DNA of 10,640 nt from an uncultured Christensenellaceae bacterium. Its GTDB lineage: Bacteria > Bacillota > Clostridia > Christensenellales > Pumilibacteraceae. The notes beneath the pieces are model-generated. The model saw nothing but the letters and a program-made list of their open reading frames with translations, ran no database searches and had not been told where the DNA came from. The stretch's first letter is position 1; each line of letters starts with the position of its first letter. A program made the translations under genes and the position numbers. The stretch lies in NCBI GenBank assembly GCA_910588315.1, contig CAJUQF010000066.1, positions 1 through 10,640 of the forward strand, written 5' to 3'. Positions 1 to 6,837 of this stretch are shown piece by piece.

Positions 1-276
1 TGTGCCTCCGCTCATCGTACCGCAGAAGGGTACGACTTCGGGAGGCGACGCCTTGCAATCGCTCGATATCGCTGACGCAATACATTCGCGACAAAACCGC
101 TCGTCGGCTGCCTCTCGCGTGTACGACTCGTGGGTTATGTGCGATAATGCATCGTTATGTAGGTGGATGTACAACTCATGTACCGTCGCCGCCTTACCGC
201 CTGTTACCCGTCTGACACGCCGTCTTCGCCATCGAGGCTTTTCGTGTAGTATTGTACTTGCAATCGCACAAATTGC
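1..276 (-). other. Open minus-strand frame without a convincing start; possible gene fragment
   Basis: Reading from 276 down to 1, the minus strand stays open for 92 codons after a TAG at 279-277 and runs off the left edge. The only in-frame ATG is at 15-13, and a TTG at 174-172 lacks a clear ribosome binding site. A plus-strand frame from GTG at 2 to 295 also stays open across the same bases, so openness alone proves little. The translation around codons 35-90 looks protein-like (HELYIHLHNDALSHITHE), but I recognise no family. The last part overlaps the nested hairpin. It could be a decayed gene end, the start of a gene lying mostly to the left, or chance. Nothing else in 1-300 looks like a tRNA, rRNA or promoter. 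Confidence 0.2.
4..46. repeat. Nested inverted repeat (two-tier hairpin) at the left edge
   Basis: GCCTCC at 4-9 pairs with GGAGGC at 41-46. Inside it CGTACC at 16-21 pairs with GGTACG at 29-34 around a 7-base loop, so an internal loop separates two perfect 6-bp stems. There is no T-run on either side, so it does not look like a simple rho-independent terminator. It may be part of a dispersed palindromic element or a structured RNA that continues left of the window. The pairing is seen directly; the role is unknown. Confidence 0.5.
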
Positions 277-306
277 CTACCACAATAAACGGTAACGCAT
301 ATAAAA

Positions 307-342
307 TGTCATTTCGAGCGAAGTCGAGAAATCTCATTTTTT
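307..342. repeat. Short repeat-like element upstream of the PLP gene
   Basis: The block TGTCATTTCGAGCGAAG continues as TCGAGAAATCTC followed by a T-run. ATTTCGA can fold back on TC(GA)GAAAT with a small bulge. I recall very similar short elements scattered between genes in many uncultured gut bacteria; this is recollection and no search was possible. Only one copy is in this window, so its repetitive nature cannot be shown here. A small hairpin, GGTGA (353-357) with TCACC (365-369), follows it. Confidence 0.45.
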
Positions 343-401
343 AAAACCGTTCGGTGAGACTCGATCACCTAAAATCTGACAGACATTGGTCATTTCAGCA
401 C

Positions 402-1409
402 ATGAGTTTATACGACGAACTTAAAGCCGCGGCGACGCGCGATAAATTGCGACTGCATACGCCGGGACATAAAGGCGTCATATGCGACAGTGATCTTACC
501 GAACTTACGGACGGGAGTTTTCCGTCGACGTTCGTCGATAATGCCGAAAGTTGCGTAGCGAAATTATACGGTGCGGCGCATGCTCGATTTTTGTGCGGCG
601 GCAGTTCGCAGGGCGTTAAAGCGGCGGTGTTTTACGCGCACACGGACGCAGTCGTCGATATCGATTCGCATAGATCCGTGTTTGACGGGTTCAAACTGTC
701 TGGCAAGAACTGTATTACGGCGGGCGAGCGCGGTTCGGTTTATCCGATCACGCTCGATCAAATAAAAAAAGCTTTGACGCGCGATACGGGCGCCGTCGTC
801 GTAACTACGCCGACATATTACGGTTATTGCGCCGATGTGCGCGGCATTGCGGATTTTTGCAAAAGCCGCGGTCTGCTTTTTATAGCGGACGGCGCGCACG
901 GCGCGCACTTCGGATTTTCCGAACGTTTGCCGGAAAACGCCGCGAGTATTGCGGATGTATGCAACGTGTCGACGCATAAAACACTGTCCGCGCTCACGCA
1001 GACCGCAGTGCTTTTGGACAATCTCGACAAAAGCGAACATGCGGCGCTTAGCGAAGCCGTCGACATAATGGGTACGACAAGTCCGTCGTACTTGTTGTAT
1101 TCGTCGATAGACTATGCCGTTAGCTGCGCAGCCGAATCGGGTGCTGCTTACGAAAGGCTGTATGGACCTATATCGGAATTGCGCATGCGTTTTCCGTTTC
1201 TCGATAACGACGATTTTACGCGGCTCGTACTCGATTGTACGGCGCTCGATGTGGACGTCGGCAAGCTGAATACCGCGCTTATATCGCGCGGAGTATACAG
1301 CGAAATGACGGACGGCAAGCACATAGTATTTATATTTACTGCGGAAAATACGCCCAATGATGTAAACGCGTTTTCCGCGGCGCTTACGGAGTGTATATCG
1401 GAGTTATGA
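402..1409 (+). CDS. Short Orn/Lys/Arg decarboxylase-like PLP-dependent protein (YaaO-like)
   Basis: A fold-type I PLP enzyme of the Orn/Lys/Arg decarboxylase major-domain family. With the start at ATG 402 it has 335 residues. Visible motifs are HTPGHKG (19-25), typical of the N-terminus of this family; the cofactor phosphate-binding stretch CGGSSQG; DIDSHRSV; DGAHGAH with D163 as the likely pyridine-nitrogen partner; and STHKTLSALTQ with K193 as the likely Schiff-base lysine. The family usually reaches about 450-490 residues because of a C-terminal domain; here only a short tail follows the large domain, so this is a compact variant. A GTG at 354 in frame would add 16 residues of non-family sequence inside the repeat-like leader, so 402 is preferred, though neither start has a good ribosome binding site. 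It overlaps tmk by 4 bases (ATGA). The position matches yaaO of B. subtilis. The substrate is unknown; it may be an amino acid decarboxylase or a related aminotransferase. Confidence 0.85.
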   Translation: MSLYDELKAAATRDKLRLHTPGHKGVICDSDLTELTDGSFPSTFVDNAESCVAKLYGAAHARFLCGGSSQGVKAAVFYAHTDAVVDIDSHRSVFDGFKLSGKNCITAGERGSVYPITLDQIKKALTRDTGAVVVTTPTYYGYCADVRGIADFCKSRGLLFIADGAHGAHFGFSERLPENAASIADVCNVSTHKTLSALTQTAVLLDNLDKSEHAALSEAVDIMGTTSPSYLLYSSIDYAVSCAAESGAAYERLYGPISELRMRFPFLDNDDFTRLVLDCTALDVDVGKLNTALISRGVYSEMTDGKHIVFIFTAENTPNDVNAFSAALTECISEL

Positions 1410-2020
1410 ATAATCCCGGCAAGTTTATAGTAATGGAAGGCGTGGAAGGCGCGGGCAAGAGCCGTCAATGCGCCATGCTCGTCGAGTCGCTCAATTCGAT
1501 GGGATATTCCGCCGTTCTTACGCGCGAGCCGGGCGGCGCGCCGCTTGCAGAACAACTCCGCAAGCTTTTGCTCGATCCGACATATTCGCCCGACGCATAC
1601 GCCGAGCTTTACATGTACTCGGCGGCGAGACGCGATCATCTCAATAAGATAGTTTTTCCGGCGTTAGACAGCGGCAAGATCGTTGTGTGCGACAGGTTCG
1701 TATATTCCACGCTCGCTTATCAGGGCTACGGCAGGGGACTCGATATAGAATTTATACGCAAGGTCAATGCCATGACTATCGAACCGCTTAAAGTCGATCT
1801 TGCCATGTTCATAGATATTCCGCCGGAGATCGGGTTCAAGCGCAAAGGCGGCGCCGATAAAAACGACAGACTGGAGCGCGAGAGTTTGGACTTTTTCAAC
1901 CGCGTATATGCAGGATTCAAGGCGATGTGCGAGCGCGGCGAGCTTACCGCGATCGACGGCAGCGGCGAAAAGGAAAGAACGGCGAATAATATCATGCAGG
2001 CGGTACGCAAAATATTATGA
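1406..2020 (+). CDS. tmk: Thymidylate kinase
   Basis: Phosphorylates dTMP to dTDP in the cytoplasm with ATP, the last committed step before dTTP. The 204-residue length is normal for bacterial Tmk. The P-loop GVEGAGKS is at 12-19, LTREPGG at 38-44 (substrate and Mg contacts), and DRF at 96-98 followed by STLAYQGYGRG, where most homologs read DRY. The lid region around 145-158 has KRKGGADKNDRLERE, basic and ending in the usual DR-E pattern. ATG at 1406 overlaps the upstream TGA (ATGA), which suggests translational coupling. A GGAG at 1400-1403 lies only 2 bases before this ATG, so initiation may depend on the upstream ribosome. A GTG at 1391 would add five residues and is less likely. Its stop overlaps holB by 4 bases. 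Confidence 0.95.
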   Translation: MNNPGKFIVMEGVEGAGKSRQCAMLVESLNSMGYSAVLTREPGGAPLAEQLRKLLLDPTYSPDAYAELYMYSAARRDHLNKIVFPALDSGKIVVCDRFVYSTLAYQGYGRGLDIEFIRKVNAMTIEPLKVDLAMFIDIPPEIGFKRKGGADKNDRLERESLDFFNRVYAGFKAMCERGELTAIDGSGEKERTANNIMQAVRKIL

Positions 2021-3006
2021 GCGACGTCGTACTCGAAAAATACGCGGCGCTGTATGCCGCGTTACCGATAGGCGAAATCAAGAAGGAACACGCAAGCGCG
2101 TTTCTTATAAGCGGCGAGGATGCGGACGGTACAGCCGCGCTCGCACGCATCGTCGCTGCGCGCGTAAGCGGGTTGCCGGAAAGTAAAGCGTTCGAAGATC
2201 ACGCCGACATAGTGGTATATCCAAAGCCCGCAGAGTCGAAAAAAACGACCAAAGCAAAGGGCAAAGCGGACGATAAGCCCAAGCGTTACGCCATATCGGT
2301 GGATGATATAAGGGAGATAATCGATTCGTTGTATTTGACACCGTTCGAACTCGACAAAAAAGTTTTCATTATCGAAAACGCCGAGAGCATGAGCGAGATA
2401 TGTCAGAACAAACTGCTTAAATCGCTCGAAGAGCCGCCTGCGCGCGTGTGCTTTATACTTTGCGCGAGCGGCAGGCTTTTACCGACGGTCGAGTCACGGT
2501 GCAACAGGATAGAACTTCCGGCATTCGATATCGTGACTGTCGAACGCGAACTCGATAAGTATCACAAAGATCGCAATGCGGTCATGCTCGCGGCAAGGGC
2601 GAGCATGGGCAATCTCGGACTCGCCGAGCGTATTCTGAAAGACCCCGGCTTTGCCGACACGTATTCGTCGGCGAAAAAGATAATATCGCTCGCTACGGGC
2701 AGCCGGAATTTTGCGCACGTCGCGGCGGTTTACGAAAAGTTTACGCGCGACAAAACGGACGCAGTTCTTGGGATCATGGAATACCTGCTTGCGGACGTGG
2801 CGAGGTTTTGTATCGGCTCGCCGACCGTGTTCGATACGCGCGATATAGAAAGTATATCTAAAGGGTTTACTCCGTACTCGGCGGCGCTCGCTTGCGAATC
2901 CGTAAGAACGGCGCGTGCGCGTAATTCCGCGAACTGCATGCCTCAAGCCGTTATGGACAATCTCATACTTAAGATCATGGAGGACAAGGTACTATGCCAA
3001 GTGTGA
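2017..3006 (+). CDS. holB: DNA polymerase III clamp-loader subunit delta-prime
   Basis: A 329-residue AAA+-like protein that would sit in the clamp loader with DnaX and HolA to load the beta clamp. The best signatures are NKLLKSLEEPP (131-141) and the SRC motif in LLPTVESRCNR (154-164), both typical of delta-prime/gamma. The Walker A position reads GEDADGTA (33-40) with no lysine, as in delta-prime subunits that do not hydrolyse ATP. The usual four-cysteine zinc module between about residues 45 and 65 is absent, although the following HADIVVY segment resembles the HPD segment that normally comes after it. A lysine-rich insert occupies about 69-90. ATG overlaps the tmk stop (ATGA), and the gene runs 13 bases into ricT. 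Its place between tmk and ricT matches B. subtilis, except that darA and yaaR are missing. Confidence 0.9.
   Translation: MSDVVLEKYAALYAALPIGEIKKEHASAFLISGEDADGTAALARIVAARVSGLPESKAFEDHADIVVYPKPAESKKTTKAKGKADDKPKRYAISVDDIREIIDSLYLTPFELDKKVFIIENAESMSEICQNKLLKSLEEPPARVCFILCASGRLLPTVESRCNRIELPAFDIVTVERELDKYHKDRNAVMLAARASMGNLGLAERILKDPGFADTYSSAKKIISLATGSRNFAHVAAVYEKFTRDKTDAVLGIMEYLLADVARFCIGSPTVFDTRDIESISKGFTPYSAALACESVRTARARNSANCMPQAVMDNLILKIMEDKVLCQV
2979..2983 (+). promoter_or_regulatory. Ribosome binding site for ricT, inside holB
   Basis: GGAGG lies 10 bases before the ATG at 2994, within the last codons of holB. It supports the choice of the overlapping start and independent initiation of the downstream gene. 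Confidence 0.6.
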
Positions 3007-4133
3007 TAGGCGTAAGATTCCGCACTTCGACGCGCATGTATTATTTTGCGCCGACGGAAGGCGAGGAGTATCCGAAAGGGACGAAGATAATAGTGGAAAC
3101 TCAGCGCGGAGTCGAAGTCGCTACCGTTATTTTGCCGGTGACCGAAGTCGACGAGAGCAAGATCGTAGCGCCGCTCAAGGGCGTATTGCGCAAAGCGACC
3201 GAGTCCGATCTCGAAGCCATGCAGGCAGATGACGAAAAGAAACAGGAAATACTCGCGATCGCCAAGCAGAAAGCCGCGGCGCGCGGGCTTGATATGAAAA
3301 TAGTCGACTGCGAATTTACAGTCGACCACAGCAAGCTCGTCGTGTATTTCACCGCCGAACAGCGCGTCGATTTCCGGGAACTCGTGCGCGACCTTGCGTC
3401 CGCGTTCCATATGCGTATCGATCTCAGGCAGATAGGCGCTCGCGAAGAATGTAAGCTTATAGGAACGCTCGGCGCGTGCGGCATGCCGTGCTGCTGCGGC
3501 AGATTCGAGTCGGATGCCGAACACGTTTCCATAAAAATGGCAAAATGTCAAAACCTCGCGCTTACGCCCAATAAGATCAACGGCATGTGCGGCAGACTAT
3601 TATGCTGTCTCGGGTATGAAAATAAGACATACGAAGAAGTCGCAAAGCGCAGTCCGAAAGTCGGGTCGTGGGTGACGTGTTCGGACGGCAGACGCGGCAC
3701 CGTAGTGTCGATAACACCGCTCACGGAAAAAGTGAGAATAAGAGTGGGCGACGAAGAAAACTTCGAGTTTGCAGAATACGCTCTTTCGGATATCGGGTTC
3801 GAGCGCAAAGACGGCGAATCGCAAGATAACGGCGGCTCTTCGTCGAACCAAAATAATAAATCCGTTGCGCCGCAACCCAAGCAAAGACAGGATAAACAGA
3901 AAGGCAATCCGCAAAGCAATCAAAACAAGCAAAACGGCAGGAATGGCGAAAACCGCAATAACCGGACCAATCAAAACAATCAGAACAGACCGCCGCGCGA
4001 CGGGCAGAACGGCGGTAACGGGGGACAAAACGGCAAGGGCGGCAAGAAGAACAAAAAGCGTTTTAACAAAAACAAAAAGCCCGAAGGCGGCAACGCGCCG
4101 AACGACAAAAGTTCGCAACCGCTAACCGAATAA
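2994..4133 (+). CDS. ricT: RicT/YaaT-type PSP1-domain protein with a long Asn/Gln/Lys-rich tail
   Basis: Residues about 1-265 form the PSP1 region. In B. subtilis RicT (YaaT) works with RicA and RicF as an Fe-S complex that affects RNase Y-dependent mRNA processing, sporulation and competence. The cysteine-rich core is clear: CKLIGTLGACGMPCCCGRF around 153-171 (C153, C162, C166-168) and CGRLLCCLGYE at 199-209 (C199, C204, C205), separated by VSIKMAKCQNLALTPNKING as in RicT. From about 276 to 379 the protein becomes a low-complexity tail rich in N, Q, G and K, with a basic cluster KKNKKRFNKNKK near 351-362, probably disordered and able to bind nucleic acid (inference). The tail is in frame and uses the same codon style, so it does not look like a frameshift. 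It overlaps holB by 13 bases and is the last gene of the operon; no strong terminator follows. Confidence 0.9.
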   Translation: MPSVIGVRFRTSTRMYYFAPTEGEEYPKGTKIIVETQRGVEVATVILPVTEVDESKIVAPLKGVLRKATESDLEAMQADDEKKQEILAIAKQKAAARGLDMKIVDCEFTVDHSKLVVYFTAEQRVDFRELVRDLASAFHMRIDLRQIGAREECKLIGTLGACGMPCCCGRFESDAEHVSIKMAKCQNLALTPNKINGMCGRLLCCLGYENKTYEEVAKRSPKVGSWVTCSDGRRGTVVSITPLTEKVRIRVGDEENFEFAEYALSDIGFERKDGESQDNGGSSSNQNNKSVAPQPKQRQDKQKGNPQSNQNKQNGRNGENRNNRTNQNNQNRPPRDGQNGGNGGQNGKGGKKNKKRFNKNKKPEGGNAPNDKSSQPLTE

Positions 4134-4148
4134 TATAGTTTTTCGGCA

Positions 4149-4177
4149 TTGACAATCTCGTCAAAAAATGGTATACT
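4149..4177 (+). promoter_or_regulatory. Sigma-A-type promoter for the ferredoxin
   Basis: TTGACA at 4149-4154 and TATACT at 4172-4177 are separated by 17 bases, one mismatch from consensus overall. It starts 15 bases after the ricT stop, so the ferredoxin is probably transcribed on its own, with a leader of about 20-25 bases. Confidence 0.85.
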
Positions 4178-4205
4178 TACTGTATAAATTTTGGGAGGTA
4201 ATACC

Positions 4206-4373
4206 ATGGCACATAAGATTTCCGACGAATGTATCTCGTGCGGCGCTTGCGCGGCGGCTTGCCCCGTAAACGCTATCAGCGAAGGCGACGGCAAATACGT
4301 GGTCGACGCGGATGTTTGCATCGATTGCGGCGCTTGCGAAGGCGAATGCCCCACCGGCGCGATCACCGAGTAA
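4206..4373 (+). CDS. 2[4Fe-4S] clostridial-type ferredoxin
   Basis: A 55-residue electron carrier. Two CxxCxxCxxxCP motifs are complete: C9, C12, C15, C19-P and C38, C41, C44, C48-P, related by the internal twofold repeat usual for this family (ISCGACAAACP and IDCGACEGECP). It would shuttle electrons between low-potential cytoplasmic enzymes such as pyruvate:ferredoxin oxidoreductase or hydrogenase, which are not in the window. GGGAGGT at 4193-4199 lies 6 bases before the ATG at 4206, which fixes this start over an in-frame TTG at 4191. It has its own promoter and terminator, so it is a monocistronic unit. Length and motifs are complete, with no anomalies. Confidence 0.97.
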   Translation: MAHKISDECISCGACAAACPVNAISEGDGKYVVDADVCIDCGACEGECPTGAITE

Positions 4374-4400
4374 GATCGCAACAATTAACATAGGTAAATT

Positions 4401-4439
4401 ACAAAAAGGACGGTAGATATTATCTGTCGTTCTTTTTGT
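4401..4439 (+). terminator. Rho-independent terminator after the ferredoxin
   Basis: ACAAAAAGGACGG at 4401 onward pairs through 19 positions, allowing G-U, with the arm 4421-4439 that ends in TTCTTTTTGT. The A-run on the left and T-run on the right make it a plausible bidirectional terminator. It lies 28 bases after the stop codon. Confidence 0.85.
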
Positions 4440-4551
4440 TTACTTGCAATAACCGCTTTCGTAACGATGTTTATAACATAAAAGCAATAATAGAATCGGC
4501 GTATACAAATATTCGTATATGAAATATCTTAAAGCAATAATTTACTTGATG

Positions 4552-4640
4552 TTTGTAGGGAGCTTTAGACCTCGTTGCGCTCCGTGTATGGCAAAGCAAT
4601 AAACGAAGAAACGGCAGGCAGGGTCTGCCTGCCCTACGAA
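4552..4640. repeat. Palindrome-rich element with terminal inverted repeats, copy A
   Basis: The 89-base segment starts TTTGTAGGG and ends CCCTACGAA, inverted repeats matching at 8 of 9 positions. Inside are GGAGC (4559-4563) with GCTCC (4579-4583), and a perfect 9-bp palindrome, GGCAGGCAG (4613-4621) with CTGCCTGCC (4625-4633), around a 3-base loop. It carries no coding capacity. It resembles a MITE-like or REP-like element; no clear target duplication is seen, though TTAC occurs on both flanks. Confidence 0.65.
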
Positions 4641-4839
4641 TTACACAATGAAATTTCGTTATGGCAGGTAAATAAGAATCTGTCCGTCATGCGAATTGCA
4701 CAATGTAAATGTTTTACAATAGAGAAAGAAATTGCGGTTGACGTCATGCTATGTCTTTGTTTGATCGTAAAGCAATTACGGACACGGCGTATACAAATAT
4801 TCGTATATGAAATATCTTAAAGCAATAATTTACTTGATG

Positions 4840-4929
4840 TTTGTAGGGAGCTTTAGACCTCCTTGCGCTCCGCATGTAGCCAAGCAATAAATGAAGAAAC
4901 GGCAGGCAAGGGTCTGCCTGCCCTACGAA
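4840..4929. repeat. Palindrome-rich element with terminal inverted repeats, copy B
   Basis: A second copy, 90 bases long, of the element at 4552-4640. The TTTGTAGGG and CCCTACGAA ends are unchanged. One extra A in the right palindrome leaves GGCAGGCA (4901-4908) and TGCCTGCC (4915-4922) with a 6-base loop. Substitutions concentrate in the middle (GTGTATGG against CATGTAGC), whereas the arms are kept, which suggests that the fold matters or that copying was recent. Confidence 0.65.
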
Positions 4930-5064
4930 TTACACAATATAAATGCTTTGCGGTAGGTAAGTAAAATACGATTGTTATATGCCGTATCGCCATTTATCGT
5001 AATGCCATAAAGAATATTCTAAACGTAAAATGATAACACGAATATTATGTTGCTTTGCATTGAT

Positions 5065-5082
5065 CAAAGAATTAAATCTTTG
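5065..5082. promoter_or_regulatory. Perfect 6-bp inverted repeat upstream of the flippase
   Basis: CAAAGA (5065-5070) and TCTTTG (5077-5082) flank ATTAAA, 20 bases before the flippase start. It may be an operator or simply part of the promoter. A weak TTGATC (5060-5065) with TAATTT (5083-5088) at 17-base spacing overlaps it. No downstream T-run, so it is not a terminator. Confidence 0.3.
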
Positions 5083-5102
5083 TAATTTCTCATACTACAT
5101 GT

Positions 5103-6728
5103 GTGAAGGAAGGCAAGAGTAAAAAAACGTTCGGGCGCAATGCGGTTGCGCTCGTCGCGATAGGAATAATAGCAAAGCTTATCGGCGCGCTGTACCGTGT
5201 GCCGCTTACCAATATAGTAGGTGCGGAAGGCATGGGTTTGTACCAAATGGTGTTTCCTTTATACACGGTCCTGCTCGCACTGTGCGGCGGAGGAATATCG
5301 TCTGCGGTATCGCGCGTGGTCGCAAAATACACGGCAAAAGGCGACGACCTTACCGCCGTGCGCACGCTCAAAGTGGCGATCGTTCCGCTTATCGGATTCT
5401 CCGTGCTGTGTGCGGGTGGCGTGGCGCTGCTGCGCAACGTGATATCGGGATTACAGGGCAATACCGATGCGGAGATAGCGTATCTCGCGCTTTGTCCGTC
5501 ACTTTTGTTTGCGGGCGGGATAAACGTACTGCGCGGATATTTTCAGGGCAAGATAAACATGCTGCCGAGCGGGATCAGTCAGCTTATAGAACAGGTGATC
5601 AAACTTGTGTTCGGACTGTATCTAAGCCGCGTATTGCTGCCGTACGGACTTAAATACTCCGTTGCAGGCGCGCTCGCCGGCGTCACGGTCAGCGAACTGT
5701 GCGCGCTTATTTATCTTGCCGTAAGATATTTCGTGGCGTCGCGAAAACGCGTAAAATATATTAACGTCCGCACCGCGCTCGCGGAAACGGCGGCGGAGTT
5801 CACCGAGCAGGAAAGAACGGTAATAACCGATAAGCAGTTGCGCAAAGAATTATATTCTTTTGCGATGTCGGTCACGCTCGGTTCGCTCGTTTTGCCGATA
5901 ACGCAAATGATAGATTCCGCGCTCGTGATAAATCTTTTGACTTACGGCGGCTGGACGCGCGCGGACGCAACGGCGCTTTTCGGGCTGTTCGTCGGGCCTG
6001 TCGGTACGCTGATAAACATGCCGACGGTGATAGTGCTGTCGATAGCGATAGCTTTTTTGCCGACGATCACTTCCGCGGTGGAAAAAGGCGAGAGCGCGGC
6101 AAGCACAGCTCGTACAGCGGCAAAATGGATATTGCTGTTTGTTATTCCCGTGACGGCGGCGTTCCTTATATTTCCGGACCGCGTAGTCGGCGCGCTGTAC
6201 AGCAAAGGGCTTACGCCTTTCCAGCTTAACGAAGCGGCTACGATTTTGCGTGTACAGGCGATGTCTGTTTTTTATATAGGAATATTACAGCTTGCGACGG
6301 CGGTATTGCAGGGCTACAACAAGGCGCACCGCCCTGTTATAAATCTTATCATAGGCGCGTGCGTAAAGGTCGCGCTGACGCCGCTATTGGTGCGCGCGTT
6401 CGGCATAATCGGCGCGGCTGCGGCAACGGCGGCATGTTATGCCGTCGCAGCGACGCTTTCCACAGTGAGCGCATATAAATGTATGCCTATATCCGTTTCG
6501 CCGCGCGACGCGTTTATGAAGCCGCTGTTCGCGACCGGCGCCGGCGCATTCGCGTTTTGGGGCTGTTGTGTCATGCTCGCGCGTACAAGCATGCCGGTAC
6601 TGTGGCAAACGATAATAGCCGCGGCTGCATTCCTGCTTGTGTATGCGGCTATCATAATATCGAGCGGCGCGCTCGATGTAAAATCGGTACTGAAAAAAGG
6701 CAAGCACAGACTCGACAGCGGCGCATAA
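5103..6728 (+). CDS. MOP-superfamily polysaccharide/lipid flippase (SpoVB/MurJ-like)
   Basis: A 541-residue polytopic membrane protein with about 13-14 hydrophobic segments, similar in length and organisation to SpoVB, MurJ and Wzx. It would flip a lipid-linked saccharide across the cytoplasmic membrane. The N-terminus (GIIAKLIGALYRVPLTNIVG followed by AEGMGLYQM) is typical of the SpoVB-like branch, as are GYFQGKINMLPSGISQLIEQ (145-164) and VLQGYNKAHRPVINL in the C-terminal half. A long charged cytoplasmic loop lies near 211-250. The start is GTG at 5103; there is no clear ribosome binding site, but an in-frame TAA at 5073 and the lack of an upstream ATG leave few choices. An ATG at 5099 is in another frame and stops after seven codons. 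It stands alone after the repeat region. Lipid II, a spore cortex precursor or another glycan are all possible substrates. Confidence 0.88.
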   Translation: MKEGKSKKTFGRNAVALVAIGIIAKLIGALYRVPLTNIVGAEGMGLYQMVFPLYTVLLALCGGGISSAVSRVVAKYTAKGDDLTAVRTLKVAIVPLIGFSVLCAGGVALLRNVISGLQGNTDAEIAYLALCPSLLFAGGINVLRGYFQGKINMLPSGISQLIEQVIKLVFGLYLSRVLLPYGLKYSVAGALAGVTVSELCALIYLAVRYFVASRKRVKYINVRTALAETAAEFTEQERTVITDKQLRKELYSFAMSVTLGSLVLPITQMIDSALVINLLTYGGWTRADATALFGLFVGPVGTLINMPTVIVLSIAIAFLPTITSAVEKGESAASTARTAAKWILLFVIPVTAAFLIFPDRVVGALYSKGLTPFQLNEAATILRVQAMSVFYIGILQLATAVLQGYNKAHRPVINLIIGACVKVALTPLLVRAFGIIGAAAATAACYAVAATLSTVSAYKCMPISVSPRDAFMKPLFATGAGAFAFWGCCVMLARTSMPVLWQTIIAAAAFLLVYAAIIISSGALDVKSVLKKGKHRLDSGA

Positions 6729-6808
6729 TACGTTTTTTTCTATACGGCAGTCGCACGATATACCGTTTACAATCGTTTCGAAAAATAAAATAAATTGCAC
6801 GTATTATG

Positions 6809-6837
6809 TTGATTTTCTTCGGCGCTTGGTTTATAAT
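6809..6837 (+). promoter_or_regulatory. Sigma-A-type promoter for serS
   Basis: TTGATT (6809-6814) and a perfect TATAAT (6832-6837) with a 17-base spacer. The predicted start near 6843-6846 leaves only about 26-29 bases of leader before the serS ATG, which leaves no room for a T-box. Confidence 0.8.

Larger units (their letters stand above)
4440..5102. other. Gene-free AT-rich region with tandem repeat units
   Basis: About 660 bases without a credible gene; the only longer plus-strand frame (4575-4820) is made of repeat sequence. The segment beginning AAAGCAAT at 4481 is repeated from 4769 at an offset of 288-289, and similarity fades after about 4649 and 4938. The ends of the two units also resemble each other (CTTTG..TTGATC near 4756 and 5053), so this is probably a diverged tandem duplication of roughly 290 bases rather than two independent insertions. 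A further short repeat, CGAATT.CACAAT, occurs at 4637, 4692 and 4926. Confidence 0.7.

Noticed and set aside
2..295. Plus-strand open frame of 97 codons beginning with GTG
   Set aside because: No ribosome binding site is visible, it has no recognisable motif, and an equally open minus-strand frame covers the same bases. It also spans a perfect hairpin.
564..1322. Long minus-strand open frame opposite the PLP gene, and similar ones opposite holB, ricT and serS
   Set aside because: They mirror the third-position bias of strong plus-strand genes with clear family motifs, and lack motifs or start signals of their own.
4126..4146. Terminator directly after ricT (CCGAA with TTCGG)
   Set aside because: The stem is only 5 bp, begins inside the last codons, and is not followed by a T-run; it overlaps the approach to the ferredoxin promoter.
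4575..4820. Plus-strand open frame of 81 codons in the intergenic region
   Set aside because: It is built from the tandem repeat sequence and palindromes, with no ribosome binding site and no protein-like pattern.
4481..4945. Possible CRISPR array
   Set aside because: Only two long units 288 bases apart, diverged and palindrome-rich; no short regular repeats with unique spacers and no cas genes.
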